This document shows positions 1-11,229 of a stretch of 64,000 nucleotides of DNA, piece after piece. The translations under genes and the position numbers were made by a program. Every line of letters starts with the position of its first letter. Position 1 is the first letter of the stretch. Below the pieces are notes generated by a model that saw only the letters and a program-made list of their open reading frames with translations, was not told the DNA's origin and ran no database searches. This DNA is from Cycas panzhihuaensis (taxonomy: Eukaryota > Cycadophyta): assembly GCA_023213395.1 (NCBI GenBank), contig CM041465.1:208203741-208267740 (forward strand). Reading direction: 5' to 3'.

Positions 1-940
1 ATTAAAAATTTTTAATTTCCAAATTACATAATTCTTACCATTAGGTTTGTTTGCATCTCGTAAAACATAACCAACAATGTTAACACTAGACATGGTGAGA
101 AAATATGCACGTGACCAAAACCACAAATGTGAGTTTATAAAGGAACTTAGTGGCCACAAGGTCTTATTATAATTTTAGACCAGAAAAATGAAACTATAGC
201 AAAAAGTATGATGCTAGAAACTGAAATTATAGAAACTGGACAATAAATGAGTGAGTTATAAGGTTTAGCCCCTTTCTGGAGTCTAAAGCCCTCATTGCAT
301 GTGACTAGCAGTAAATAGTTTAAGTTGCAAACTTGAACAAAGATAACAACATGGTTTTATTTCACTTAAACTATAGAAGAGTAAAAAATTAAACAAATTT
401 CATAACCTACATCAAAATTTTTTCGACAATTCACGTCGTCGCCGCCCAAACATCAGTCGCACGATTTCGTGGAGAAGAATTAATCAATTCTAGAGCAATT
501 TGAAGCATTTTTTTACTTTTGATAGCAAAAACAGATCATTTGCAAATTGATCGATACAACTATAGTTGAAATTAGAAGAAAAACAAGCCAAATTTGTGAT
601 TTAAGAACAAGAAAGGGGTTTAGAGGGCTGCCCAACTTTTCTGACGTTATTAGGCAAATTCACACCAAAAGATCTTGTTCTAGAAGTAGAGAACAATGCC
701 AAAATGATTGTAGGCTTGTTAAAAATAAACCCATGAGAAAAAGAACTATAGAAATCAGAGATTTGAAGTGCCCATTGATGCCGAAAATGCCCCTACAACA
801 AAAATGATGCCCTTTCCACTGACAAAACCCTTATGGGTTCAATGAAATGATGCAAAAATTAGTAAATATGAGTTAACAAACTAAAATGTATGATAGGATT
901 CAAAAATTTCCCATTCAAAGAACCATGCCCTGTGATACCA
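1..940. other. AT-rich sequence without recognisable gene
   Basis: No open frame here resembles a known protein, and I see no LTR end, RNA gene or clear repeat. If the LTR candidate that follows is a real minus-strand LTR, this stretch would be the leader and start of its internal region, but I cannot find a gag motif in it. A short GC-richer patch near 435-475 stands out from the AT-rich background without an explanation. Confidence 0.5.
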
Positions 941-1288
941 TGCTGAGAATATAAGTGAATTAGAGAAACAACTAGCAAGTAAATAAGAGCAATGATATAA
1001 ACACAATTGCACAAGTGATCTGCAAGAAATAATCTTGCATTAGATCATAAATGAATACAATGGCTCACATTCTACTCTCTTTACATCAATGCATCAATTC
1101 AACTCTACACACAAAATCCATTGATGAGAGTAAGACTAGTCCTCATATTAATAAGAGTGTGATCAAATAATAAAGCAAAAAAGCATGGAAACAATAAGGT
1201 ACAACTCTTGCATGCTCTTGCATGTGAGAAGATAAATATAGAAATACACCTCCCAAGGGACTTGCCTAATGCAACTCATCAATTAACA
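941..1288 (-). repeat. Candidate copia-type LTR, minus strand
   Basis: The segment begins TGCTGAGAAT and ends CAATTAACA, so it has TG...CA termini. Just outside its left edge, at 929-940, the minus strand reads TGGTATCACAGG, close to the tRNA-Met primer site TGGTATCAGAGC. That is the arrangement expected of a 5' LTR on the minus strand. No partner LTR and no TSD are visible and no coding sequence follows, so this is a lead rather than a firm call. Confidence 0.35.
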
Positions 1289-1329
1289 TAAGGAAAGAAT
1301 GAGTAAGAATTAGACATTATTTTTAACAA

Positions 1330-1870
1330 ATTGGATGAAGACCAACCAACAATTTCCCTATTTGCCATATTAGGGATGTCATGACCCAACACTATCAAAC
1401 TTTTTGGGTATCTTAGAAAGAAGAAGATCCTAATCCTCATTGATCCTGGCAACACTCATAATTTCATCGACACACAAGTAACTAAAAGATTACACGAGTG
1501 GCTAGAAGATTAGGTCTAAATGTGGAGAAGAAAGAACTCAATATCATACTTGCAAAAGAACAAGTTTTAACATGCTACGACGAGATCAAACACCAATGAT
1601 TGCATATTGGCAATTATGAATTCACGACAAATTACTACACCTTCCTTATTAGAGGCTTTGACATAGTCTTGGGTGTCGAATGGCCGAGGACACTAGGGAC
1701 CTACAGCCTAAACCATGACCAGAATTTTATTAGATTCAAAAGTGATGGATAGAAGTATCAATTAACAGGAATCAATGCCCCAAAATCAAAAGTCATATCT
1801 GTAGGAAAAATGGGAGAAATGATTCTCAAGGGACATGTCGATTTCATTACAGCACAGTTCTCCATTTAAG
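1330..1870 (+). pseudogene. G1 aspartic protease, decayed
   Basis: Translation with a few stops gives a retropepsin-like region. LILID-PG-NTHNFID lies around 1433-1471, where gypsy proteases normally read D-S/T-G; here the triad is Asp-Pro-Gly at 1442-1450, which should be inactive. Downstream segments containing FDIVLGVEW and a following NHDQNFIRF-like stretch match the usual protease C-terminal half. In-frame stops occur near 1382, 1512 and 1750. It reads directly into the RT block. Confidence 0.65.
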
Positions 1871-1879
1871 GAGAAGCTC

Positions 1880-2700
1880 CAAAGGAAGAGTTACCTATGA
1901 ATCAAAAGCTAGAGATTGATCATCTCCTTGACCAAGGCATTTCAAAAATTACCCAAGACCCCACCACCTAGCAGAAACATGAAACATATTATCGAGCTAC
2001 AACCAAGGAAACGACCTACTATTGTCCATCCATATTGTTATGAACACAAAGAGAAAATAGAGATCGAAAGACTTATGCAAGAATTGCTCAATTCTGGTGT
2101 TATTATACCAAGCAAAGGCCCTTATGCATCACTTGGGGTCTTAAGAAAGAAAAAGGATAGATCATTTCAAATATGTGTAGACTACAGGGCCCTGAACAAA
2201 ATAACCCTCAAGAATAAATATCCCATTCCACAAATAGATGATATTACAAATGAACTTCATGGAGCAAGGTACTTTACCAAAACTGATCTATGCTCTAGAT
2301 ACCACCAGATCCCAATCAAGCCCCAAGATATAGAGAAAACAACCTTTCACACACACCAAAGGCTCCACAAATTTAAGGTAATGCTATTTAGGCTGACCAA
2401 TGCCCCAACAAACTTTCAAGCAAATATGAACCATGTGTTTGCCCCCTTCTTAAGAAATTTTGTCATGGTTTTCTTCGACAACATCTTGTCTATAGCAAAA
2501 GTTGGGAAGAACACCTGGTGCACATTCAAAAGGTACTCCAAGCTCTTCAAAATAATAATTTTTTGTGAAAAAATCCAAATGTTACTTTAGAAGAAAGACC
2601 TTAGTGTACCTTGAACACATAATCTCAGAAGAACGAACTAGAATTAATCCAACAAAGATACAAGCAATCCTTGATTGGCCAATATCAAGGAATGTATTGA
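1880..2700 (+). pseudogene. G1 reverse transcriptase, decayed
   Basis: An open stretch at 1916-2590 carries gypsy RT motifs in order: a GVIIPSKGPYA-type finger motif, KKKDRSFQICVDYRALN, YPIPQIDDI, FTKTDLCSRYHQIPI, FRLTNAP-TNFQ and the catalytic box. That box reads F-F-D-N (2471-2482) instead of F-x-D-D, so the second metal-binding aspartate is lost. The frame breaks after about residue 220, and the thumb/connection part continues with stops to about 2700. It lies between the protease and RNase H of the same element. Confidence 0.8.
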
Positions 2701-3501
2701 AATTCAAACGGGTTTTTAGGGATTAAAGGGTACTGTTGAAAGTTTATCAAAGGGTACACCGATATAGTTGGACCCTTGTCCGACCTTATCAAGAAGGACA
2801 ATTTTATTTAGTATAAGAATGTTGAATTGAGCTTTGAAAAGCGTAAACCAACAATCACCACCACTCTAGCCCTAGCCATGCTAGATTTCTCCTAGCCATT
2901 CACAATGGAGTGCAATGCATCAGGCACAGGCATAGGTGCGACTCTCCTCTAAACGGATCAACCCATAGCTTGTAAAAGCTGGGAGCTTAACCTACGTGAA
3001 ATAGCTAAAATTACATATGATAAGGAGATGTTATCCATTTTGCATGCCTTCGCAAAATGGAGACAATATTTACTAGGAATAAATTCATCATCAGGACAAA
3101 CCGCCACAATTTAAAGTATTTTCTAACACAATAGAATCTATTAAAGGAGCAACAAAAATGAATTTACAAAATCTAGGATTACAAGTTTGAGATCTCATAT
3201 AAAAAGTGAAAGGAAAACATTATAGCAGATGCATTATCAAGAATATTTGAAGGTACTAGTTGTTCATCCATCATGATAGTCATACCCATATGGCTTGAAG
3301 AATTAAACCAAAAATACTTATAGGACCACGAGACCAAGAACATTATGAACAAAAATTTTGAAGACCTAACAAAAACTTCTTAGACACAAAAAGGAAATGC
3401 TTTACTTTACAAGAACAAGATCTATCTACAATAGGAATCAAAGTTCAAGGAAATAGTCCACAAGGAGCATCACGAATCACCCACAACTGGGCACTCAGGA
3501 T
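2700..3501 (+). pseudogene. G1 RNase H and integrase zinc finger
   Basis: Decayed RNase H: MECNASGTGIGA around 2910-2940 (usual ECDAS motif), then a KSWELN-type segment, then I-ADALSR near 3222-3240, the normal end of gypsy RNase H. The integrase H2C2 finger follows: HKEHHESPTTGHSG near 3460-3500 supplies the histidines. The matching cysteines (CKTCQ) are found only at 9172-9190, after the C1 insertion. Several stops interrupt the frame. Confidence 0.7.
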
Positions 3502-4013
3502 TGTTAAAACCTTCAAGTCCTAAGCATTAAGTCTTGACAATGTATATTTATGTATTTTAGCACTTTATGCTTTATGCTAAAGTGCTATTTTATTTTATTT
3601 TTAAATTGCCACATTATCCTTTTTGTTTCTTGTGTCTTTTTCACGTGTTATATGGAAAAGTCAACTTTGGATGGCTAACACTTGTCACCATCCTCATACA
3701 CTTAGGAAGTAGGAGTTTTACTCAGTTTTGTCTTCTTCTCCTGATATGTGACGTGTCACAATCATGTACACTCAAACTCCTATATAAGGAGTGATACTTT
3801 CCTTGTATTGCAAGTAGTTTCTAGGTTAACATTATGCTATTAAAGCTATTCTGATAGGTTGAGTGGTAGAATAATTCTCCTCCCTATCCATTGTTATGTT
3901 GTGTACCTTATACTTGCTTTGTCAAGTTCTTAATCAATTTTTCATCTTTGCATGTCCATGATGTGTCCTCTCGACTCCTCAAATGGATCGTGTTATGCTC
4001 TTGCATTCTTTCA
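3502..4013 (+). repeat. C1 5' LTR
   Basis: It starts TGTTAAAACC and ends TTCTTTCA three bases before the primer site, giving TG...CA termini and about 512 bp. The start is similar to other LTRs in this window that begin TGTTAAA. An inverted repeat AGCACTTTA...TAAAGTGCT lies near 3558-3585. A TATATAAGGAG stretch at about 3781-3791 is a plausible TATA region. There is no second copy to confirm the left edge, so the start may be off by some bases. Confidence 0.65.
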
Positions 4014-4016
4014 TTT

Positions 4017-4028
4017 TGGTATCAGAGC
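4017..4028 (+). other. C1 primer binding site (tRNA-Met type)
   Basis: TGGTATCAGAGC is complementary to the 3' end of plant initiator tRNA-Met. It lies three bases after the LTR end, as expected for minus-strand priming. Confidence 0.85.
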
Positions 4029-6269
4029 TAGTTGTTTTTGAGGAGCTGAAGACGACATCAATTCTCTTGTCTTGGTGATGACCTTCGCCTACAAAGGCAA
4101 TCCAACAAGAGCTTTATTAAGGTTTATTAATTATTATCATTTCAAAAGCAATTTTTGAAATTTTTTCATGTTAAGAAAGCTCAAGAGTCACATAGTTTTG
4201 ACAAGTTTTGAAGGCTTGATTTTGACCTCTACTAACGAATGTTTTGTGAGGTTTAATACTGACAAATCTTGTCATTAGTTCTCATGTTTCTTGATAAATC
4301 TTAAGAGCTTGATATTGAACATTCACAATTTTAACCTTAAGGGTTCAATACTAAAAATAAAAATTGCAAATTTCTTTTGTTCTCAAGGAGCAAATATACA
4401 TGCAAAAAAAAAGAGTTTTGAGGCTTCTATTATTAGATCTCGCAAGCAAAGAAGAAGTTTTCTTGGTGTCTCTACTAGTGAGTATAGGACTATGAGGAAA
4501 TTCCCTAAGGTTTACGCATTCCTTGCATCTCCACCTGAAGTGACTCCTTGTCATCATTTGGCAAGCTCCATATCTCCGTAGTGGCAACTCCTCCTCTACT
4601 AGTGTCTCTATATTGTGTAGAGTGCTCCTCTAAATCTATCAAACTACTTCTAAGTCAAAAGGCTTTTCCTTGACTAGGCATAGATTCAATTCACATTTGG
4701 CGACTCCTTGCTATCACTATTGGCGGGATTGGTAGCTCCTATGCATAAGGGTGACTCCTCCTTGATCGGTGGCTCATCTAGTGACTAGATGATTGGCTCG
4801 GTGACTCTATTCCTCAGCTTGGTAGCCTCCACACTTTGTGTGACCTTGGTGATTCATGTGACATCCATGCATTCATTGCTTGGCTTTGTTCCTTCGCTTC
4901 GACAAACTCCAATAACCGAGCAACATTTGTGCAATCTCGACCGGCACTCATCCTCCCACTTGGCGGATCTTCTAAGAGTGGCAACTTCTCAAACTAATGG
5001 CCCGCGTAGACCATGGCTCCCAGCATCGCCTCACATTTGAGATCCATTCGCCATCGCTCATATTCTTCATTCTTCATAGAGGTAAAGTCGTCGCCACCAT
5101 CGCCGTGCGTAGGTAATCAAAATTTTTGTCTCTCCATAGTTTCATAACCTTAGGTTATGAAATTCAAAATATTCTTATTTACATTCATCTCTATTTTACA
5201 AAGTTTCATTTGAATACTTTTTATTGAGAAAAATCACTTTTCTAGTCATTTTTAGTGTGTTACTCACACTGGCAAGTATAAAAAAAATTGCAAGTGTATT
5301 TTTATTAGCCAAATACGATCTTCAAACACTTATTATTATTTTTGGAGAAAATTTTATTGTATAAGTGATTCTAGGCTCCTACGAGGTGACCTAGGTCATT
5401 AAATTGGGCCCAAACATGGTTAAATCTCATCTTTCTAAGGACTTTTAGTATGTTAATCACACTAACACATATAAAAAAATTGCATGTGATTTCGTGAATT
5501 AATCACTCTTTTCAACTTGCTTTCAGTCACAAACGCATCTTATAAATGTATTTACTCATTGGGCTCCTTGTGTGGTGACCCAAATCAAGTCGAGCATCAC
5601 TCCAAAGCAACAAGGAAACTACAAATCAATAAAATAATCATTTTTCTTTTGGTGTGTTGGGGTCATTTTTTCAATCCCAAGCGTTCTCGGTTTGCATGTT
5701 TGCTTCACAAAGTACCAATTTTTGACATTAAAATCTCCTACTCAACACTTTAGATTACTTCATTTGAAGACTTAACTGTAGCTAATTGCATTTTCTTACT
5801 TTTGAGCAACTTATTTGGATTTTTTATACCACATTAATAAGTTTTTTAGTAGCCTAAAAAGGCCTTCAAGGCATGTTTTCAAAAGCAACGTCAACTCGCT
5901 TATAATTAGCTTTAAAATCAAAAAATTGAAGTCTTAAGCTTGGTGCATTCCCTAGAGGACGAACCAGTCGTATGACTAATGCACGACAATTAAGACATTA
6001 AGTGGATAGGCTTGAAAAGGGTGTTATCAGTGCTATGAACACTAAGAAAAACACAGTACGTTGTGCAAATCAACCCTGCCTCAGTCATATTGATTATGAT
6101 AACTTGGCCAACGTTGATCCAATCATCACATTGGACCACTCACGAATGAAGCCCTCCATTCTGTCCACATACTTTTCAGTCTAACACCAAATAATTTGGG
6201 ATGTTAAGTGGAATTTAAGCACCATAACTCAAAGGTTTCCAAACTCAATATCAACTACAATCTTTCGTT
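4029..6269 (+). other. C1 leader with degenerate repeats
   Basis: This is an unusually long 2.2-kb stretch between primer site and gag. Around 4540-4990 a GGTGACTCC / GGCAACTCC-like motif recurs irregularly, giving a patchy low-order repeat. Around 5240-5430 and 5440-5620 two imperfect direct copies share a conserved order: a TTTTAGT-TGTTA-TCACACT block, an A-run followed by TTGCA, and a GGCTCC-GGTGACC block. I see no credible protein. Captured sequence or another buried element could explain the length. Confidence 0.5.
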
Positions 6270-7060
6270 ATGATAAAACAAATGCTTAATGCAAATACAA
6301 TCAAATTGACTGGCACTAAAAACTATTTAACATGGAAGAAGAAAACAAAGATTTTATTGATCATGAATGAATTGTGGGGTTATGTCTTTGGCACAACTAC
6401 CAAACCTAAACCAACCCGTAATCCGACAAATCCAAATAATCTAATTCCTGTTGATCTTGTTGCAGTTGTTGTTTTTAAAGTTAAAGATGAAGTTGCACTT
6501 GCATTCATTTATTTATCAGTTAATGATAATGTTGATCAAAATATAGAATCTACAACAACATTCAAAGAGACTTGAGATACAATTGTTTCATTGTATGAAC
6601 GAAGCGATGATGCTACAATAATCATGTCTAAATTATTTAGCTTGCAATTTACTGTGTCCAAGGCAGCCTATCTTTCAACTGTAAAAGCTATCAATAATCA
6701 ACTCACAGCTCTTGGAAAGCTAGCTTCAAATGAAGACCTGATTATTGCAATCATTCATGCTCTTCCAAAAGAGTACAATAGCTTCATCTTTGATATCTCG
6801 AGGAAGAACACCTTATCAATTCTAGCTTTCAGTGAGTTAGAATGTTTATTGTTGCAAGAAAAAGAAATCTATGCACAACAAACTGAGACAAACACATCAA
6901 GTGCTTTCACAATAATGTTTAAAGGGGAATAACCATTTCAACCTAAGCAGAACTTTCTGAAGAAATTTGGCAGTCTTAATGTTAATACAACTAAGTCTAA
7001 GACTGTCATCTATCATTATTGTAGCAAAGCTAGCCACATTCAGCCAAAATGCAAGAAGAA
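6270..7060 (+). pseudogene. C1 gag, decayed
   Basis: The ATG at 6270 begins a copia gag (UBN2-like): TIKLTGTKNYLTWKKK, then a NELWGYVFG segment, then ALPKEYNSFIF, as in the family. An in-frame TGA at about 6573 splits it, and the frame runs on to 6930. A zinc-knuckle remnant follows at 7009-7053 (Y-H-Y-C...H...C), with the first cysteine replaced by tyrosine. Gag would form the virus-like particle; this copy cannot do so intact. Confidence 0.7.
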
Positions 7061-7239
7061 ATAGAATGATATGAGACAACAACAACAACGACATCAACGT
7101 CAACATCAACAGCAACATCAAGGACCAACTTGAAGTGCATTATGAGGTGGTCATCGTGGAAATCTAAGAAGAACAGTTCAAGGGGGTTTTTAAGGCCACA
7201 CAACACAACATTATTAGAGTGACATACTATGTTGTCCTT

Positions 7240-8430
7240 TCAATAATTATCAAAATGACAACACGTGGATTGTAGATTCTAGAGCATTACAACACATGAC
7301 AAGTGATGCAAAGTTATTAACACATTTACAAGAGAGCAAGGGAGAAATAATGACTTTTGGGGGCAATGTCATTGTAGAAATTTCAAGTGTAGGATAAATT
7401 GCACCTCTTAATGATCAACACCCTGCTCCTACATTTCCTAGTGGCAACATATTTCTAGTATCTAGGATGCTTGAAGACCTACATGTATTAGCCAGTTAGA
7501 CAAACAACATATTAACGTGTTGTTTAAAGACATGAAATATATCATTTGGAATAAAGAAGACTAGATTGTTGCCATAAGTCAGGAAGATCATGGCCTCTAC
7601 AAATTAGACACAACATCTGGAACATCTCATGCCTTAATTTCACATTCTCCAAATAAGACTCAGTTATGGCATAAGAGGCTAGGACATCTAAATTTAGACA
7701 ACATCAAACAGATGTTCAAATAGAATATGGTGTATAGCTTACCCAAAATCTCAATAGGTAACTACCTTTATGAATCTTCTCTTATGGGAAAACAATATCG
7801 TGAACCTTTTCAAAAAGGTCAAGCCTGGAGAGCTCAACACTTATTGCAGCTAGTTCATTCTGATATTTGTGTACCCATGCCCACATAATCACTTGGCGGA
7901 GCTTTATTCTTCATCACCTTTAGCGATGATTACTCGCACAAACTGTGGGTTTATTTTCTCAAACACAAGTCAAAAGCACTCAAGTTTTGTTGAAAATGAG
8001 TCAAGCATGCAAATTAAAATACTTCGTTCTAATAATGGTGGTGAGTACACGTCCAAGGAATTCAATCAATTTTATATCAGAATGGAATTAAACACCAATT
8101 TTTTGCCCCTTATGCACCTCAACAAAATGGTGTGGAAAAACGCATGATCAAAACCTTGGTCAGTAAGGCAAAAGTAATGATGCATTCTCAAGGCCTCTCA
8201 AGCATATTAGACATAACCAATCCACACAATTACTTACCTGTCAAACCACAACTCCACTACTACAGTTTGAAGCATGACACCAGAGGAGGCTTGGACTGGG
8301 TAGAAATCACGGCCAATCATTTACACACTTTAGGGTGCACTACATATATGAACGTTCCCCAAGAGCAAAGACAGAAGTTTGATTACAAGAGTCTCAAATG
8401 CATCTTCATCTGATATGCTACTGCCAATAA
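7240..8430 (+). pseudogene. C1 protease, GAG-pre-integrase and integrase, decayed
   Basis: The protease motif WIVDSRALQHMT (about 7266-7301) has D-S-R in place of D-S-G. The pre-integrase segment LWHKRLGHLN is at about 7663-7695. Integrase pieces include LVHSDI near 7853, FSDDYSHKLWVYF near 7920 and RSNNGGEY near 8028, where the usual catalytic Asp is Asn. APYAPQQNGVEKR near 8106-8143 keeps the catalytic Glu. At least three frame changes and several stops break it. Confidence 0.75.
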
Positions 8431-8439
8431 AGCCTACAA

Positions 8440-9154
8440 AGTATATGATCCTATTCACAAAAAGATGTATCAACAAACTATTGCAGGTATACACACTGTT
8501 GAAGGCAAACATCCATCCAAAATGCAACCTCCAACTACTGTTAACTATGCACTTATGGTTGAAGTGCTTAGTACTCCCAAGCCTTCCATTTTTGAAGAGG
8601 CATGCTCAGAGGAAAAGTGGCAAGCTATTATGGATAATGAGATCCACTCAATTTATCAAAATGACACATGGGACTTGGTTGAATTGCCAACAGGCAAACG
8701 GGCCACCAGTTGTAAGTGGATCTACAAGACTAAGTACAGATCTGATGACACTATTGAGCGATATAAATCTCGTCTGGTCACAAAAGGTTTTAAACAACAG
8801 GAAGGCATCGACTGCGATGAAACATTTGCGCCTATTGCGAATATGAATACCTTTAGAATAGCTATGGCCTTAGCTACTCAATGTAAATGGCCATCGTATC
8901 AAATGGATGTCAAAAGTGCCTTCCTCAATAGCGATTTGTCTGAGATATATCTGGAACAACCTCCTAGGTACATTTCAAATGACAATGAGCATCATGTTTA
9001 TCGCCTTAAAAAGGCCTTCTAAAGTTTAAAACAAGTGCCACGTGCATGGTATTCTAAAATCAATAATTACTTCTTGAAACATGATTTTCATCAATCCACA
9101 TTTGACTCGAACCTATACATCAAGGTTCAACACTAGCACATCAATCTCGTCAAA
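8440..9154 (+). pseudogene. C1 reverse transcriptase, N-terminal half only
   Basis: The open stretch 8465-9022 shows the canonical copia RT start: W-AIMDNEIHSIYQNDTW, CKWIYKTK, YKSRLVTKGFKQQEGIDCDETFAPIA (split around the usual motifs) and QMDVKSAFLN, which carries the first catalytic Asp. A stop follows in LKKAF*SLKQVPRAWY. Similarity ends at about 9154, just before the expected YVDD box, where G1 integrase sequence begins. Confidence 0.85.
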
Positions 9155-9451
9155 TATGAAGAAGTTTGTCGCTAAATGTAAGACTTGTCAAAGGCAAAAG
9201 GCAGAATCAATACAAAAACCCTAGGATTACTACAAACTCTCGATTGCCCCAAGAAAAAATTGGAGGAGATATCTATGCATTTTATAACAAACCTTCGAAA
9301 ATCAAAGGGGGAAAATAACTTGTCCAAAGTAGTGGACCACTTAACGAAGTGCACACACTTCATCCCCATTCAATCGTCCTATAAAGCACCCCAAATAGTT
9401 GAACTATTCATGGTGAACATACATAGCTTACATGGGTTTCCCAAAAAGATA
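9155..9451 (+). pseudogene. G1 integrase core, second block
   Basis: MKKFVAKCKTCQ at 9156-9191 supplies the cysteines of the zinc finger begun before 3501. The core follows with one frame change: GLLQTLDCP, ISMHFIT (usual SMDFIT, Asp replaced by His), KVVDHLTKCTHFIP and LHGFPKKI. The catalytic Asp of the DHLTK-type motif is retained. The block is cut by G2 after AGATA (9447-9451). Reading continues in frame at 20383 with FRYRDVKFTGHF, which supplies the RDxKF motif. Confidence 0.8.
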
Positions 9452-9948
9452 CATAGAGATCCAACTTCCTTTATCACTAATATTATGCTGAATTTCTATG
9501 AAAAGTTTACTAATAAATTATAGATGATAACCAAAAGTACAATATTGAAGTACTAACAATAGTAAATACACTAACTATGTTGACAAAAAATGCAATCCAT
9601 GGGGCTAGTCGGTACAAACTTTAATATATCCAATTCACCCAATACAATGTCTAACATGACTAACCCTCTTCAAGGCGAGGTTACCTTCAGAAAATGCAGC
9701 CCAAAGGGCGAGCTAACTGCAGCCCTAAAGCCGAGTCAATGCCAAAAGAATAAGTCCTGAATGATTGTCTGGAATGGGGACTTCAACCCCTATATATAGA
9801 GGTATTCAGCCTTCTAAAGGAAGTTGGCCAAAACTGGGACAATTCGCTGGAATGAATCCTAAATGAAGTCGACCAGAATAAAGGTAAGAAGTCAGGTAGA
9901 AGACAGGCTATAACAGGGCAAGAGAGAAGGGAAATTAGGGATGTAACA
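9452..9948 (-). repeat. G2 3' LTR
   Basis: It matches 19880-20377 along its length with many substitutions and small indels. The right edge is TGTAACA. The left edge reads CATAGAGATCC where the other copy has TGTAGAGATCC, so the terminal TG has become CA by two transitions. A TATATATAGA stretch near 9791 lies in a shared block. Confidence 0.85.
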
Positions 9949-9963
9949 AGTCCCTCCCCTCTA
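9949..9963 (-). other. G2 polypurine tract
   Basis: On the minus strand this reads GAGGGGAGGGACT directly before the 3' LTR, the expected site of plus-strand priming. Confidence 0.7.
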
Positions 9964-9984
9964 AAACATGCTCTTCCCTCAAAG

Positions 9985-10170
9985 CATGGGTAGGTTTTGA
10001 TGTTGTTGTAACCACGATTATGATTCACATGTTGCGTCTTCTATATCTAATGACTTTCATTTGATAAGGAATTCTTTAATTTCTCTTGATTGTAATTTCA
10101 TTTTCCTTATTTGTAGGATTCCTTTTGGTTTGATAACTATTTTTCCTTCTTCATCTAGTTTTGGGATCAC
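9985..10170 (-). pseudogene. G2 chromodomain
   Basis: On the minus strand, after an IPKLDEEG segment, the sequence reads GILQIRKMKL...EFLIK-KSLDIEDAT, with a stop where a conserved Trp is expected. A WLQQHQNLP-like tail follows with further stops. This matches the ILDRR...VLVKWKGL...EATWE pattern of chromodomains at the C-terminus of chromovirus integrase, which is thought to steer integration to chromatin. It is followed by the polypurine tract. Confidence 0.6.
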
Positions 10171-11225
10171 CGTTTAGGGAGTTATCTTTTCCCCTCGTTT
10201 CTTTTTTAGGCAAGATACATGGAATACATTATGAATCTTGCTCTCTGGTGGTAGACTTATCCAATATGCTACCTCTCCAATCTTTTCCTTGATTTGATAA
10301 GGTCCAAAGAATCTTGGAGCAAACCTTTACTTGTTTGTCTGTCTTAATGATGCTTGTTTATACAGCTGAAGTCTCAAAAAAAACCCAATCTCCAATCTCA
10401 AAACTTATTTCAGATCTCTTTAGATTGGCTTGTTGTTTCATTCTATTATTTGCCACCTCTAAATTGTTTTTAAGTATTATGATTGTTTGTTCCATCTGCT
10501 CGTAATGTTCCTGTATTGATTGTACATGTGATACTTTGGCCCATGTAAGTATTTATGGGGGTTCATACCCATATAATGCATGAAAAGGTGACATCTTTGC
10601 TACCCTGTGGTATGATGTGTTATACCACCATGCTATTAGATGAAGTCATTTATGCCATAGACTCTGTTTGTCTAATGAAAATTTTTGGAGGTAGCCTTCT
10701 AAGGATTTGTTTACTATTTCGGTTTGTCCATCAATTTGTGGGAGATAGTCTGACCTTATGTGTAACTTTGTCCCCACTGCCTTGACCAACTCTTGCCAAA
10801 AATGATTTGTGAATTTTGGATCCTAGTCATTGACTATGATTTTGGGAAAACCGTGTGACCAGTGTATCTCTTTTATATACATTTCAACTATCTAACTAGC
10901 CTTTGTTGTCGATTGGGTCCCCCTGAAATGTGCGTACTTCGTAAATCTATCCATGACCACAAAAGTAGCATCTTAGCCTTCTAAACATGGGAGGCCTGTG
11001 ATGAAATCCATTGAAACTTCTTCCCATTTCTGGTAAGGGGTATGTAGAGGTTGTAGTAACCACGAATTCTCTACACACCGTTTTATTCCATTGACAGGTA
11101 TCACAATTTGATACCATTTGAACTACGTCTACCTTCATGCCCTTCCAATAGAAGAAGTTTCGTTTTGCATCCTTCTATATGTTTTATCAATTCAAAAATG
11201 CCCTAATGTGGGTGCCAAATGGGCT
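10170..11225 (-). pseudogene. G2 integrase, decayed
   Basis: Minus-strand translation gives an HLAPTLGH-type zinc-finger start near 11200, CDTCQWNK near 11090, then an IP-PEMG-SFNGFHHRPPMF stretch matching the usual SMDFITGLP region. Near 10970 a WSWIDLRSTHI-like stretch replaces the VVDRLSKYAHF motif. KSSMTRI-NS near 10840 corresponds to SDRDP-F. A WHGGI-HHTTG-like segment near 10620 corresponds to AEYWYNT-YHSS. Many stops and frameshifts are present. Forward-strand open frames here are antisense shadows. Confidence 0.65.
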
Positions 11226-11229
11226 TCCC

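Larger units (their letters stand above)
3502..9154 (+). mobile_element. Copia element C1, 3' truncated
   Basis: A Ty1/copia element with 5' LTR, tRNA-Met primer site, a long 2.2-kb leader, gag, protease, integrase and the first half of RT. It sits within the integrase zinc finger of G1. The sequence stops just before the YVDD box of RT and runs straight into G1 integrase sequence at about 9154. The remainder of RT, RNase H and the 3' LTR are missing, so a deletion after insertion is the likely cause. Its gag and pol differ clearly from the C2-C5 group, so it is a separate lineage. Confidence 0.75.
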
